DNA from: Porphyrobacter sp.
GTDB taxonomy: Bacteria; Pseudomonadota; Alphaproteobacteria; Sphingomonadales; Sphingomonadaceae
Direction of reading: 5' to 3'
NCBI GenBank assembly: GCA_027531395.1
Contig: JAPZRO010000003.1
Location: forward strand, 62,001-126,000
Length of the DNA: 64,000 nt
The notes under the pieces were generated by a model. It had not been told where the DNA came from. It was given only the letters and a program-made list of their open reading frames with translations, and did no database searches. The translations under genes were made by a program, and so were the position numbers. Of the stretch, positions 63,898 through 64,000 are shown in pieces. The first letter of the stretch is position 1, and each line of letters begins with the position of its first letter.

Positions 63898-64000
63898 ATG
63901 CGTGTGCTGCTGATCGAAGACGAACCGACGACCGCCAAGGCGATCGAGCTGATGCTTACCACCGAAGGCTTCAATGTCTACTCGACCGACCTCGGCGAGG
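63898..64000 (+). CDS. ctrA: Cell-cycle response regulator CtrA, N-terminus (truncated by the window)
   Basis: The first 34 codons read [17 protein letters not shown] and continue with [17 protein letters not shown], which matches the start of CtrA closely (Caulobacter CtrA begins MRVLLIEDD). The acidic pocket residues Glu-Asp-Glu of the receiver domain are visible; the phospho-acceptor Asp and the DNA-binding domain lie beyond the window. CtrA is the master regulator of cell-cycle and motility genes in alphaproteobacteria. Confidence 0.9.
   Translation, partial: MRVLLIEDEPTTAKAIELMLTTEGFNVYSTDLGE

Overview
This window comes from a high-GC alphaproteobacterial chromosome, most likely Sphingomonadales and plausibly the Erythrobacteraceae. 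That placement rests on several things read together: a ctrA start at the right edge, GANTC (CcrM-type) sites clustered in intergenic DNA, a CIRCE element before groESL, a DUF4167 protein next to prmC-prfA, an lptB-rpoN pair, a bacterial CDC48-type ATPase, and the general style of the proteins. No rRNA, intact tRNA, CRISPR array or insertion sequence was seen.

Layout. (a) 1-3399: the end of an accessory segment with more AT-rich codon use. It holds the C-terminal part of a superfamily I (UvrD-like) helicase, a tightly coupled 539-aa protein of unknown function and one or two small ORFs. It ends in a 23-bp copy of a tRNA 3' end with no tRNA body, the usual scar of an element integrated into a tRNA gene. 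(b) 3433-13998, minus strand: gltX, a small conserved protein, rpoC and rpoB. (c) 14349-17759, plus strand: a PRMT-like methyltransferase, a small secreted peptide with a DUF2975/XRE pair, and rplJ-rplL. The ribosomal stalk genes are thus separated from, and divergent to, rpoBC. (d) 17850-30310: a 12-kb curli-type functional amyloid locus, the highlight of the window. It encodes CsgF, CsgG, four giant curlin-repeat proteins (591-768 aa against about 150 aa for E. coli CsgA), a small curlin-like protein, an unknown secreted protein and a CsgH-like chaperone; no CsgE is visible. A large Ala/Pro-rich membrane-anchored protein converges on it. (e) 32347-44175: a MATE transporter, an MscS channel, groES-groEL, a DUF305-LVIVD fusion protein, a beta-lactamase-fold hydrolase, a small lipoprotein and polA, followed by a perfect 16-bp parS site. 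(f) 44229-52839: a CDC48-type AAA ATPase, a CoA-transferase cluster (subunit A, a HAD-like lipoprotein, subunit B, an alpha/beta hydrolase, a CaiB/BaiF transferase) and a DUF418 membrane protein. (g) 52863-63691: metK with a candidate operator, lnt, a DUF4167 protein, prmC, prfA, a palindromic extragenic repeat, hisS, ppa, a small membrane protein, lptB and rpoN. (h) From 63898: the start of ctrA behind a promoter region rich in GANTC and TTAA motifs.

How it works together. Most of the window is housekeeping: transcription, translation, protein folding, lipoprotein maturation, LPS transport and cell-cycle control. The curli locus is a self-contained surface-fibre system. CsgG would be the outer-membrane pore and CsgF its surface-exposed coupling factor. 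The four large curlins would be the fibre material and the small curlin-like protein a possible nucleator. The CsgH-like protein would hold subunits soluble in the periplasm. The intergenic hairpins between curlin genes suggest that subunit ratios are set after transcription. A run of GANTC sites in front of csgF raises the possibility that fibre production is tied to the CcrM/GcrA/CtrA cell-cycle circuit, whose ctrA gene lies in the same window. All functions are read from sequence features and family knowledge; no database search was run.
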